Positions 12,060 to 23,509 of a DNA stretch of 64,000 nucleotides are shown in pieces (position 1 is the stretch's first letter; each line of letters begins with the position of its first letter). The stretch is from contig CADCXD010000001.1 in the NCBI GenBank assembly GCA_902806575.1, positions 4,588,001-4,652,000 on the forward strand, written 5' to 3'. Under the pieces are notes generated by a model that saw only the letters and a program-made list of their open reading frames with translations, searched no databases and had not been told where the DNA came from. The stretch is from Jackrogersella multiformis. Taxonomy: Eukaryota; Ascomycota; Sordariomycetes; Xylariales; Hypoxylaceae. The translations under genes and the position numbers were made by a program.

Positions 12060-12634
12060 CCTGCCTGGTTCGTGATGGAGTGGATGATCCCTCTCGCAAC
12101 ATTCTTGACCTGAACTTTGAGATCGCCTTGGTATAATACCTGATGGCATCTCGATGATACCTAGTATTGAAGGAGGCGGGGCGATCTTCGGGACTGTTCA
12201 GAGTAGCGGCCGCCCCGAGGGCGTCGTTTGTTTACTGTCACAAATATCGTCCATCATGGCATGGCATGACACAACGCACCGATTCCAAGCACGCAATCGC
12301 GTACGCGTTCGTCTCGGAAGCTCTCTCGGAGTACAGGTCGAGGACAGAGGTTTGTGTACCCATTCAAGCACAGGTTCTCCACGACGGCGCTTCGGAACAG
12401 GTCGAAATACACAGCGCCAGGCTCTTCGAAGACATCCCGTCGCACCCTCGCGAGCAGCTGCGGCCGAACCCCCGGGGGGGACGACGCGACGGTGTTCTTC
12501 CGGGTCTGGCGTTCTCTCTGGCTCGGTTCGGGGTTATGGTGCTTGCAAGGCGGCCGGCCCTTCTCGCAGCGCGAACAGGTCGCCCGCTCTTCGCCGCATT
12601 TGACCCTGCGCGCTTTGCATGTGACGCACCCTTA
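12060..12634 (-). pseudogene. Zn2Cys6 transcription-factor relic
   Basis: Read from 12630 downward on the minus strand, one frame gives a complete binuclear zinc cluster: GCVTCKARRVKC, then EERATCSRCEKGRPPC, spacing C-x2-C-x6-C-x6-C-x2-C-x6-C. The same frame continues without a break into a typical start of the fungal transcription-factor middle region (VYFDLFRSAVVENL, then PVLRESFRDERVRDCVLGIGAL) and stops at 12254. About 100 bases further on, in another frame, the next family motif appears (AIRYYTKAISKFRSRM, about 12100-12150), again cut by a stop. The several hundred residues of an intact protein are missing. Immediately upstream of the cluster lies a plausible intron acceptor (TTAAC, then TAAG), but no first exon with an ATG is seen. 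Best explained as a decayed gene. Confidence 0.75.
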
Positions 12635-14293
12635 GATAGCTCAGGTTAACGGACGTGGTCGGAGGTTGTGGTGGTTATGAATAACTAGGAAAAACTTTAT
12701 AATAATAAAAACCCTTGATTACGGCATTCGCGACAACGTCATCTTATATTCTAGAAAAACTACCTACCTTCTACTACTCGATGCTGTGATCAGCTAAGGC
12801 TGGGGGCCTTCATAAATACGATCTCATCGACTGCTTCGTACGTGATCCATAGCCTATAGGTACTGTGGGGTGGTTATATAATCAAGAGGGTTTAAGTGAG
12901 ATTTTATGTTTTGCTTGAAGCTTAAAAACCTACACAATATAACAACCATTATACTACTCCGACAGTACCCCCCGCCACGTTATCGGGCACTGTCGGGTTA
13001 GGTAAAACGAAGAATCAATGCGGTTAACCAGGGCTAAGTGTCTGCGCCGTACACACGTGGGATTGCGAGTGGGGAGAGGGAAGATCGAATCCTTTATATT
13101 ACTAATTTAGGTACCTACCTACCTATGTAGGTAGGTATATGGTAGGAAAACTTTTTATATGTCTATGTGCATAAATAACATTCAATTCAAGGGCTGACAC
13201 TATATAGGTGCATATTCCCGAGGTTTCTAGTGAAGGGGTAACTCGGATTAGATAGGTACGGACTGAAGGTTGCTCGAACTCCGACGGAGGTATTATGGCC
13301 AATTGCAATAACTACTTATCTAGAGCCTATCGTGATTCTTATAGTGTATAACTGTCCCGGCGTAAATTTAGTCAATTGACTTTGAGTTGATAAAAATTAA
13401 CAACATTAAGGTAATCATTTAGGTACCTAGCGTAGGTATGTTCTCGATCGCTAGGTTTATATTAAGGGTTGCTCCCCCTTTTAATATCATAACCTTTGCT
13501 TTCCTCTTAACAGATACTGGTATTATGTAAGATTTTATTTAGCTCAAGTCTTTTTACAACCTTATTGTCATTTAAGTATTTAAATATTTCATACTTTATG
13601 CATTTTAATATACATACCCAGCTTACCTCTTAGGTACTACCTTATAAGTAAGCTGCAATTTGCGGCTCTTAAATATTAAAATGCCCTATGACGGCATTAC
13701 CCCGCTGCTTATAAAAGAAAGGCCGAGAACTCGTGGTGAAAAAGCCAGGAAATTGCGATTCTGAGGAGGTATCTACCTAGGTACATAGTAAAGGTATTTG
13801 TTTACTAGGATCCATTCTTACCGCATTTTATTCCCACATTTTACTCCCACCTTTTACTCTCACATTTTACTGTACATCCATACATGTACATGTAACGGAT
13901 CTACGTCCGCCCTATCACCTGGACTAGGTACCTACACGAGCTGACGATAATACACTACATCTCCAATTAGCAAGCGGAGATACCAGCCCGTCAGCATGTA
14001 CTATGTATGTAATGATACCTTGACCGACCTTCCCCTACTAGTTTGCTGTCTGCGTTGCTTTTTACCGTATTTGGTGAGTTGTTTTGATGATTTGGTGAGT
14101 TGGTGACTTCAAGCTTGGTGAGATTTGGGCACGCAATGTCCAGGTGCATATCCCAATGGCATCCCTGACTTGCCGAGCTAGCTGACGGGTTCACTCGTTA
14201 CTTCAAGAATAGATAGTTGTCCTTGACTCTTGGCTCTTTTCTCTCCATTTATTGGTTTTCGTATTGTAATTTCTTTGCTGCATCTCTCAAGAC
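12635..14293. other. AT-rich gap, 1.7 kb
   Basis: AT-rich, stop-dense in all frames, with TACCTAGGTA-like motifs near 13110-13140, 13420 and 13770. It resembles DNA degraded by RIP (C-to-T mutation of repeats), but no transposon protein is recognisable. Its last part is the promoter of the S28 peptidase. Confidence 0.5.
12959..12996. repeat. 8-bp perfect inverted repeat (hairpin)
   Basis: CCGACAGT at 12959-12966 pairs with ACTGTCGG at 12989-12996 across a 22-base GC-rich loop, standing out in an AT-rich background. Function unknown; it may be a remnant of a mobile-element end. Confidence 0.5.
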
Positions 14294-16498
14294 ATGAAGC
14301 TGAGTTGGTTGTCCGTCGGCCTTCTAGCCGCCCTTTCTCGGGATACCGAAGCACTTCAAATAAGACGGGACATACCGAGAGACCAGCTTTCCTACGATGT
14401 CCATTATTTCGATCAGAAAATCAACCACTTCCCCAATTCTGAACAGTTTGCCAAGTCCAATTTAAGCAATGGCACCTTCAAACAGCGCTATTACTTCGAC
14501 ACCACCTACTATAAGCCTGGTTAGCTTAGCTCTCACCAAATTCTACATATATAACAGGCCTAGCCAACGAAGCTAACATCTCCGCAGGCGGTCCGGTATA
14601 CCTGTACATCTCGGGGGAGACGAGCGGACCCAGCAGGTTCTCTAATTTGCAGACTGGAATTGTTCAAATCCTGATGCAAGCAACAAATGGCTTAGGTATG
14701 ATATTTAGCATTGAGCGAATAAAAACAATAGAAGAAGATATAGAAGATATAGGAGGGAAAGATTGAGCGCAACAAGTATAGAACTGATTTATTTCGAAGG
14801 TGTTATCCTCGAGAACCGCTACTACGGAAAGTCTTACCCCTTCAAAACCAGCACCACGGACGAGCTGCTATTTCTTACCACGAATCAGACGATAGCCGAC
14901 AATGCTTATTTTGCCCAGCACGCCGCGTTCCCCGGAATCGATGGGGACCTTACCGCTCCTGGCACCCCGTGGATCCTCTACGGCGGTAGCTTGGCAGGGG
15001 CTCAGACTGCGTTGTCCATTAAGGTGCATGGGGACGTCCTCTATGGCGGCATTGCCGCCTCGGCTCCTATCAAGGTATCTGTAGGCTATCCTGAGTGGTA
15101 CAACCCCATTCAGAAATATGCGCCTCAGGATTGCGTTACGCGAATCAACAAGATCGTTGACAATTTCGACCTGCTTATTGCCAAGAACCAGACTAAAGCG
15201 ATCAATGAATTTAAGGCTCTGTTCGGCCTCGAAGTTCTAACGGATCACAGAGACTTCGCAGCTGCGATTGCAGTGAGTTTTATTATTTATATCTTATATT
15301 TTATTTATTTGGGACGCATCCACGGTGATATGTATCCCATCAGCTACTAACTCGATATATAGGACCCTATTGGAAATCCGGGATTCTACTACTCTAGTAC
15401 ATGGCAGGAACTGAATTGGAATTCCACATATGGCTCGAGAGACTTCTTCTACTTTTGTGGGAATGTTTCTGATATCGACGCTCCGGAAGAAATCACTCAA
15501 GTAGACTACGCGTTGACGAAACATACTAATGGCGAACCTTGGATGTAAGACCACTCACGGACCGCACTCTCTTTTCCATCCGATTGCTGAACTTCAAAAT
15601 TCGTAATCCACCATGAGATTTGAGAGCTCATTTGGTGTCTTTGTTCTACTTTCCTTTCAAATCGAGCATTCTACTAACATCATTGTCCTTCGTAGTGGCC
15701 TTGGTAGTTACGCGAATTACGTGAAGACTTACACACTTCCATTGTGCCCTTCAGGGGACTACAACAGTAGTGAATGCTGGGTAAGTAGCCGTTCCAAAAG
15801 CCTTGTTGCTCTCATAATTTCTTTAGACTTGCCAATAGCTGACTTAATCATCACAGGGAACCCAAAATGCATCGGCCTGGGCTGATATTGAAAACACCTC
15901 CACACGCTCGTATCTCTATACAAGCTGCGTAGAACAGGTGAGAATACATCAATACCAACTGATAAATACCCAAAACTAACCTTAGAACTTTTAAGGGTGC
16001 ATATATTGATGCTCCAAAAGAAGGACCAACCCTGTTGTCTCGTGTCGTGGACACCAGCTACGAGCAACAGTGGTGTACTTGGGCATTTGCTCCTGGGAAA
16101 TATAACGCCATCCCATCTTCTCCAGATATAGACGCATACAACGGTTTCGGTGCGTTTAACCTCAGCGCCGATAGACTTGCATTTATCGATGGAGATCAAG
16201 TATGTACCCCCATCCCCAAGATGCATAGATCCGGGAGGAATGTGTGGACTAACAATTATTTTAGGATGTGTGGCTCGACCTGTGCTACCATTCCAACTTC
16301 GCGCCCCCGCGGACGACGTCTTCTGACCTACATCCCGAGCTTCTAATCACAGGGGCGGGACACCACTGGGACTCATCCGGCATCTTGGATGTCGAAGCCG
16401 AGCCCCAGTTCATCAGAGAGGCCCACCTGTGGGAGATCAAGACCGTGAAGAAGTGGCTCAAGTCTTTCGGCGACTGGAAAAAGCCGAAGAATTCGTAG
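14294..16498 (+). CDS. Secreted serine peptidase, family S28 (prolyl carboxypeptidase-like)
   Basis: Predicted secreted Pro-Xaa carboxypeptidase or dipeptidyl-peptidase-like enzyme of 530 residues. Eight exons: 14294-14519, 14588-14695, 14800-15272, 15363-15544, 15696-15780, 15857-15937, 15996-16199, 16265-16498; all joins are GT/AG and in phase. The N-terminus is a signal peptide (MKLSWLSVGLLAAL). S28 hallmarks follow in order: YFDQKINHF, GGPVYLYISGE, VILENRYYGKSYP, nucleophile motif GGSLAG (Ser about 175), QWCTWAF, then the acid and base region DGDQDVW (Asp about 454) and GAGHHW (His about 486). Several N-glycosylation sequons are present. The usual GGSYAG is GGSLAG here, a conservative change. 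It sits alone between AT-rich blocks. A role in extracellular protein use is inferred. Confidence 0.9.
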
Positions 16499-17642
16499 CC
16501 GCAAGGACATAGAGTCATTACCGGCGGATGTGGCCTGAGAACTGGGGACTTCAATGTGTAATTCTGAGTATAGATACCATCATACTTGATGCGTATTGCT
16601 TACTTACCTAGGTATATATAATAGTGAAGGTAGCTTCTAAAGAATCATCGAGTTACTACAAACTTGTTAAGGGGTAATGATGCCTAATCGTCATGTAGTC
16701 CCTAAGCGGATATATTTCCCTCCAGTGTATCAAATGCCAGAAGGCCAGAGTCACACCTTAAATCTCACTCGAGCATGGCAACCCTGAGTACTAGGTAACT
16801 ATAATAATAATAAGTGAATTTTTTGTGAGACTACCCTTTACTGCCTTGTATTTATAATATTAGCTCCCATGATTTAGTTACTATTACGATAAATAAGTTG
16901 TTAAAGTTTTATAAACATATTTCAGTCTCCTTTAATCTCAATTCTCGACATATTTACTTAGGACAAGGTTAGATTGACTAGTATGGATAATCCTATAGAA
17001 AAGTACGTGTAAGCGTAGATCTCACCTTCCTTTGGCGCTTTCGACTCACTATAGAACTATGTGTCATAATAAAGGCTCTTTAATGAAAAAGTTGCTTAGG
17101 AAGCTAATAAGGATAAAAACCACGAGGCCAGAAAAGGCGTACTCACCCAGGATACAAAGCTGGAATAATACCCTAGGTACTGGCAATATTATGCCTTTTA
17201 ACGTGAGCTACATTTATCTATCCAGCCATAATGCTTATAAAAATAACCTAAAATTTGTACTTAGATAAGAATTTTCTTAAATGCTTTACTTCTTGAAACT
17301 TAACCTTCTAGTTTGTGATATATATAAATCCAAGCCCCTTTTTCACAGGGTGATCAGAAATGTGCTGTAATTGAAGAAGGGGGTAAAGGCGGTTAGTGGA
17401 AGTGGAACATACCTAAGATGACTCGAAACTTCCAAGTTCTCTGCCATTTAATCTACGCAAGACAGCCCTTATTTTTGGAAATGTTTTAGGGGAATATTGG
17501 AATAATTTGTGCCCAAGGTTAAACATAATGTCTTTCCAAGTCCACGATATTGGAGTAAATGATTGGTCATTTCATCAATTGTGGAGCCGCCGCAAAGTTG
17601 CAAACAATATAAGTTTCGGCAGCGGCATTTTTTTTCAACCAA
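16499..17642. other. AT-rich gap, 1.1 kb
   Basis: Stop-dense AT-rich DNA between the peptidase and the tRNA. A 78-codon open frame at 17032-17268 shows no family resemblance and is probably chance. The texture is RIP-like. Confidence 0.5.
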
Positions 17643-17740
17643 GGGTGCATGGCCTAATGGTAAGGCGTCAGATTTCGGTTTAAGCTTTAAGCAAGAATGA
17701 CTACCTCTGAAGATTGCAGGTTCGATCCCTGCTGTGCTCG
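17643..17740 (+). tRNA. tRNA-Arg(TCG) with a 26-base intron
   Basis: Full cloverleaf by eye. Acceptor GGGTGCA (17643-17649) pairs with TGTGCTC (17733-17739) using three G-T wobbles; discriminator G at 17740. D arm GCCT/AGGC. Anticodon stem TCAGA (17668-17672) pairs with TCTGA (17706-17710). Loop TTTCGG plus C gives anticodon TCG at 17675-17677, reading CGA. An intron occupies 17679-17704, one base 3' of the anticodon as is canonical. T arm GCAGG/CCTGC holds loop TTCGATC. Internal A box TGGCCTAATGG and B box GGTTCGATCCC are present, and a T5 run at 17746-17750 serves as the Pol III terminator. Confidence 0.93.
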
Positions 17741-17745
17741 GTTGA

Positions 17746-17750
17746 TTTTT
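17746..17750 (+). terminator. RNA polymerase III T-run terminator
   Basis: Five consecutive T residues starting six bases after the tRNA-Arg 3' end, the usual Pol III stop signal. Confidence 0.7.
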
Positions 17751-18512
17751 GATAGATGTTTCCTTATTTCTTTTTAACTTTGGCTTAACTGGTTTAACCT
17801 AACTAAAGCTTACTTGGGTATATATTTACTTGTGAATACCTAAGTACCTATCCAAAGCATGATCATTTATATTTTTATATTAGACTTAAAACACAGTATA
17901 TACAATCCCATCTTTGTACCATCTCATTATCTAATATACTAAGTAGGACAAAATATAGTATAGGCTTAATTCAGTTTGTGTCAATTTGGCAGACACGGCA
18001 AGGGATCGCGAGGACTTTCCTTTTATTGTTCCAGCAAAGTGAACCCCCCCCGCTTTGTGTTATCGCAGGTGGCATGAGACCGAAATCGGCCCACTAAATC
18101 TTTTATTTTCTGATAGGTTTTTGTGGTATTCATTATGCCCGACTACAAAGAGAAGGACTATCCGGTTATAGACCTAACTACCTTCCCACTTACCTAGCTG
18201 CCTGAGGTACTCATCGCCGGGAAACGACTTCCAGGGTTACGACCGCGGAGAAAAAGAAGTACCTACCTCTTAAATCCAAGGTCTACGGTACAAGGTCCAC
18301 GGTTGCCGGCGTGTTACTACCTATATCTTTATACTTCACATACTTCATACTACCTACTAACACCAATATCCTCAGCATTCTCTCTAGGTAGCAGTAGCAA
18401 GAAGTCATACATGGGCTGGCCTTCGTAGCACCAGCTGTCCGCTCTTTTCAATCTTCGCAGTTGGTTTGTTTAGCTGAGCGACGAATTGAATAATAAGCCA
18501 TAATCCTTCGCT
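17751..18512. other. Intergenic region, 0.8 kb
   Basis: No gene. AT-rich 5' part; the 3' part is the promoter and leader of the sideroflexin gene. Confidence 0.6.
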
Positions 18513-19783
18513 ATGTCTGCATCTTTACCAGGGAATCGAGAGCCTCCCGAGTCGCAATATGACCTGAGCACGTATTGGGGCCGCGTAAAGCAGACAGCTA
18601 CCATCACAGACCCGAGGTACGAAGGGGAACACTAATTCCTGACTGTTCTTCTTGATTGTCTTGCCTGCTTGTAGCATTGGTATTCTTATGTTATCTGCCC
18701 AATATTCTGACGTGGACTGTTTAACGGTAGAACCCTCTTCGCGGGACAGCATGGCCTCGAACAAGCCAAGAAGTTGCTGGTGGCGTACAAGCAAGGCGAA
18801 ATCAAGGATATGACACCAGAGTTATGGAAGGCCAAGAAGATTGTCGATTCTACATTACATCCCGGTATGGTGATCTGGCTGCTATAAACGGTTTCGAGCT
18901 ATCGAGCTAATCCGGTGTGCTAGATACCGGACAGCCCGTTCTTCTACCCTTCCGCATGTCCTGTTTCTGCTTGTCGAATCTGGTCGTCACAGTTGGGATG
19001 CTCACGCCAGGTCTGCAGGTACGTGATCCTTTTTCGTGGCTAGGATAATGTTGGCTTGAAGCTCGGCCCGGCTCACAGAAACCTCGATATCAGACTACCG
19101 GGACCGTCCTTTGGCAAATCACCAACCAATCCCTCAACGTTGCGATCAACTACGCGAACGCGAACAAATCGACGCCCCTGTCTTACTCCAAAATCGCCCA
19201 GTCCTACTTCCTCGCAGTGGGCGCGTCGTGCTCCGTAGCCCTCGGCCTGAACTCCCTGGTCCCCCGGCTGAAGCGGCTCTCGCCGTCGACGAAGCTCGTG
19301 CTCGGGCGGCTCGTGCCCTTCGCGGCGGTGGCGTCGGCCGGCGTGCTGAACGTGTTCCTCATGCGCGGCGAGGAGATGCGCACGGGGATCGACGTGTTCC
19401 CGGTGCTCTCGGAGGCGGACAAGGCGCGGCTGGCGCGGGAGGGCAAGGCCGAGAGCGACGTGCCGAGCCTGGGCAAGAGCCGGAAGGCGGCCACGCTGGC
19501 GGTCAGCGAGACGGCCCTGAGCCGCGTCTTCAACTGCACGCCCATCATGGTGGTGCCGCCGCTGCTGCTCGTGCGCCTGCAGCGCACCCCCTGGCTCGCG
19601 CGCAACCCCCGCTACACCATGCCCCTCAACGTCGGCCTCATCCTCGGCATGAGCTACCTCGCGCTGCCCCTCGCGCTGGCGGCTTTCCCCCAGCGCCAGA
19701 GGATCGCCGCCGATAGCCTGGAGGAGGAGTTCCGCGGCCGCGGCGGCGAGGGCGGGTTGGTCGCTTTTAATCGCGGGATCTGA
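18513..19783 (+). CDS. FSF1: Sideroflexin (Fsf1-like mitochondrial inner-membrane carrier)
   Basis: Sideroflexins are multi-pass mitochondrial inner-membrane proteins; the animal members transport serine into mitochondria for one-carbon metabolism. Four exons, 18513-18616, 18731-18864, 18924-19018 and 19094-19783, give 340 residues, a normal family length. Seen in order: YDLSTYWGRVKQ, the family signature TLHPDTGQPVLLPFRMS, GMLTPGLQ, TVLWQITNQSLNVAINYANA, then hydrophobic segments and the C-terminal ALPLALAAFPQR. The ATG at 18513 opens MSASLPGNREPPESQYDL, as expected for fungal members, and no other start fits. The first intron is 114 bases and the others about 60-75. The last exon is markedly GC-rich, with C or G at nearly every third position. 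Confidence 0.93.
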
Positions 19784-19796
19784 GAGTGCCTGCCTA

Positions 19797-19818
19797 CCTA
19801 CCTACCTACCTACCTACA
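19797..19818. repeat. (CTAC)n tetranucleotide tract
   Basis: Five or more tandem CTAC units just after the sideroflexin stop codon. Confidence 0.85.
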
Positions 19819-22800
19819 ATGCATCATTGGGCGGCGGCGTTGGCGCGTACAGTCTCTATGGCTGGGTGGTAACGCTAGGCGTTTTTTTATAAGTGAAACT
19901 ACGGAAAAGGAAAGAAAAGGAAAAGAAATTCACGAGTAGATTATATATTTCCACTTGGCCTTAATATGTCGAATATGTCGCATGTTGAGTGGTGGTCATG
20001 GCGGGTGTGACGGGCTGGGCAAGATCTAATAATTACATCTGTTTCACCATGCAAAGGGATGGAGAATAGAACGAATGTATCAAATGTGATGGAAACGATC
20101 TCGATATTAAACTTAATCATATATAATACTTGCCTTTTACACTACAGATGTTAAGATGAAGCCACTTTCTGGGTTTTGGTCTTGAAGATCTAACTGTTTT
20201 ATGAATATATATATGCTGCCTCACACATGTCTGGGGTACAGGTTTGCCGTGACGATCCGGGACGGCCTTGCTCGGGGTTAGGGTTACTCAGGAGAGGGGA
20301 TAAATATGTACGTGCGTCGTCGAACAGAGGGGAATCCTAGTCGTTTGACGAGGGGTTTACGTGATTTTCCTTGAACGTTGGATGTTCTACAGGCAGGTAG
20401 TTAATAACATACCGCCTAATATGTGCGTGCCTAGATAGGTATTCCGAACAGAGGTTGCTACATGTTTTATTAGGTACCTAAGGTAAGGTAGGTGGTCGGT
20501 GTTTAAGCTCGCATTCGGATTGACGGTTCGGAGCGGGATATGCATAACCATAGTGTATGTAGTTCGTCCGATCTTCTCACGGATGAGGCAAGATAAAGGA
20601 CCGGAAACCATGGAGGAACAGGGGTTTCTAAGTGTCTAGGTTTCTAGGGATTGGATTAATGCCCTACGGAAGTTTGGAAGTGTCAGACTTGGGTTCGAGA
20701 AGGAAAGAAACGGAAAAGGGAGCGCGGTTTATACCTATTACTGGAGGAGGTTCGAGAGGATTGATCGACGAGGGCTGACGGGCGGTGCTTATACATATCC
20801 ATAGTGAGGTATGTATGCTTACAGTGGTCCTCTAGCACTACCTAAGCAGCAGCTAGGTAATAGAATAGGTATTTCCTACCCAACGACACTGAGGGTTTTT
20901 ATCGAGCAATCCTAATGTTTGGTACCCTAGGTAGTGTAGTGTATTCGGGTTGCCTTGCGGTTCGGTTGGAAATCCACTTGGTTGCATTTACACGAGAGAA
21001 GCAGCAGCAGCAGGTATAATTTTAGTTATACATATGTCGATTTATCCAGGCGGCGGAGCTGGGTGAAAATATACCTACCTAATGGATCCAAGTTAACTCG
21101 TTCTGGGTTTTGTGGGAATAGGATATGCATGTAGTTACGACGTACATACATACACTACATACCCAAGACCCTCCTTACATAGAGATATATGAATGCAAAA
21201 TTTTCTTTTTATGGAAGTTGATGTCATATCCCGTAATGCTGGTTCCAAGGGAATAAATGAGCCGTAATCTAATTAAGGCCGTTTCTCGTTGGAGCATTGT
21301 GACTTGCTCGAAGACGTGGACATTCTCAACTACCTACACTACATATATACACTAGAAGGGAAGCCGTATGGACATTGGTAAAATACCTAGTGTAGGACGA
21401 CGTAATGGCGCTTCAAGCCGAACTGCGAGATTTCTGACTTGCGAGTCATGGTTCGATTAGGTAGGCCTGAAATTTGCCACTCCCACGAGCCCATCGTCCG
21501 AAGCATATCCACTGCTTGGCAGGTAAATAACCTGAAGGTTGACGGATTCCACGAGACAAAGTTAAATACATACCTGAGACCTCGACTGATATGAGGGATT
21601 CTCGCTGTATAATACCTACCTACAATATGATGTAAGCTATTTACCTGTTTACCTACCTAGGTAGGTATTTAGGTAGACAATTATATTAACAGCATTAATA
21701 ATTGTGTTCTTTTGTCAGCTGAACGTTGGTCCGTTGTACCGCTCCATTTATTTGCAGCGCAATGATCGGGAAAAGCAACCGACGAGTCCACTATGGTTGG
21801 TACTCTTGAGTCTTGATACTCCCCCAGTCCCCTATGGAGCGAATCGAGAAATCTCAAGTTTGGCTTATATAAGTGATTTAAAACTTCCTCTTATCAGGCA
21901 CAAAGCTAGCCATTGTGTACTGGAACCTCAAAGCAAACATAACTACTAATACATACTTACCTGCCCAGGTATTAAGAGACTCGGTTTGTTTAAAGTATAG
22001 CCGGAAACTTATACTATGCCTATGGGTTGGACCGAAATGTAGTGTAGGTGTACGGTTGTCCTCGAGGATGATGGACCTGCCACGCGGCACAAAACTGTCT
22101 CGCTTACCCGTTACGACGAGGTCTCATCCTTTTAATAGTCAGCTGGGGAGTATGGAGCCCATCCCATGGAAACCGATAAGGCTGCAAGAGGCACGCTACG
22201 GTACTGTGTAAAAGTCGTGATAATGGTGCAGCAAGACTTGGGTGGCCGTGTTGTACATACATATATACCTGGTATGCTGGTCTGGTACTGGAATACCTGG
22301 TAGGTATAGACAGTACCTAGTCATAGTGTAGGCAGCTAGGTAGGTACTGAAAGATGAGGGGAAAGCTAGTGCTGCAAGAGATGCATAGGCGACATAAAAG
22401 GCGGAATGACTTGGGCGAACCGAGCCTCTAGTACCAATAGTAGCGTGGCGATATTTGCCGTCTGCGCCTTCGGGAGTGAGTGTGTATCGACGATAGGGTT
22501 CCAAGGTTTGTCGCTGGCATAAGTTTTTTAGGGGTCCCTGAATGGATCTGATGGGAATTGTATCTGCCTACCAGGTATTATCTACTGCCCAGGCAATGTA
22601 GTATTCCTAAAGGGGTCCACTGAATGACCAATCAACTATCCAAGGTACCCATCCCTTCCCATGTGGGAGGGGCGCTGTCTCGATGTAAAGAGAAGAAATC
22701 GGAATCCGAGTTAAAGGGAAAGATGCCTAACGAGATAATTTATAAAAATCTGCCTTTCAGTGGGTAGAATACTCGAACATTTCGCCTTGTTATGAGACAT

Positions 22801-23352
22801 TTTAGAGATTGACTTTATGAGGCAAATGTATATGGTATTTATATGTGAGAGATGAGTAACCAGTTTGGATTGTTGAGGAGGATTGTGAAAAATGTTAGTG
22901 GGAAAAAGAGCTGGTAAAGTGGTTGCCGTATCGACAAGAGTTTACTATCGGTTATCGCTGATTTTAATTCTGGCAATAATATCCGTTGCCATGATACGTT
23001 GATACGTTGATATGTGATACGTGAAATTGTTTTTAGTTCCTTATTAGGTAAGTTGGAACCTCGGGGCTCGGAACCATGAAAAACGGGGACGATGGAAGCT
23101 ACATACACTGTGTTAAATACTGTACACACATAAATATTCCGCTTACAATTTACGCTTCACTTAGATCATTAATCAAGTTTCCTTCCCCATACTCCGTACT
23201 GTGTATTATTAGCCTTTACCACATGGGCACTCAGGATTTACTAGGACTACCTAGGTAGCTACCCTAATTAGTACTGGATTTATTATTTTTGGTACCATCG
23301 ACGGTTACGATAATAGGTAATTTCTGAGGCGAATTGCCAGACGGATTGGCCC

Positions 23353-23375
23353 ACCTATTACCTATTACCTATTAC
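23353..23375. repeat. 7-bp tandem repeat ACCTATT x3
   Basis: Three perfect copies of ACCTATT followed by a partial unit. Confidence 0.85.
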
Positions 23376-23463
23376 TTCATCCTCACCACACAGCCAGACG
23401 GCCAAACAGCAATGGACATAGTCCGAAACAAGCGGTAGACCCGTGAATCCGTAATGTACTCTT

Positions 23464-23509
23464 TGAATGCCTGTTCACTCTGAATGCCTGTTCACTCTGA
23501 ATGCCTGTT
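23464..23509. repeat. 17-bp tandem repeat, 2.7 copies
   Basis: Two perfect copies of TGAATGCCTGTTCACTC (23464-23480 and 23481-23497) and a partial third. In an intergenic gap; a possible length-polymorphic marker. Confidence 0.9.

Noticed and set aside
12154..12649. Plus-strand frames of 149-160 codons
   Set aside because: Antisense to the Zn2Cys6 relic, which has clear zinc-cluster and middle-region motifs on the minus strand.
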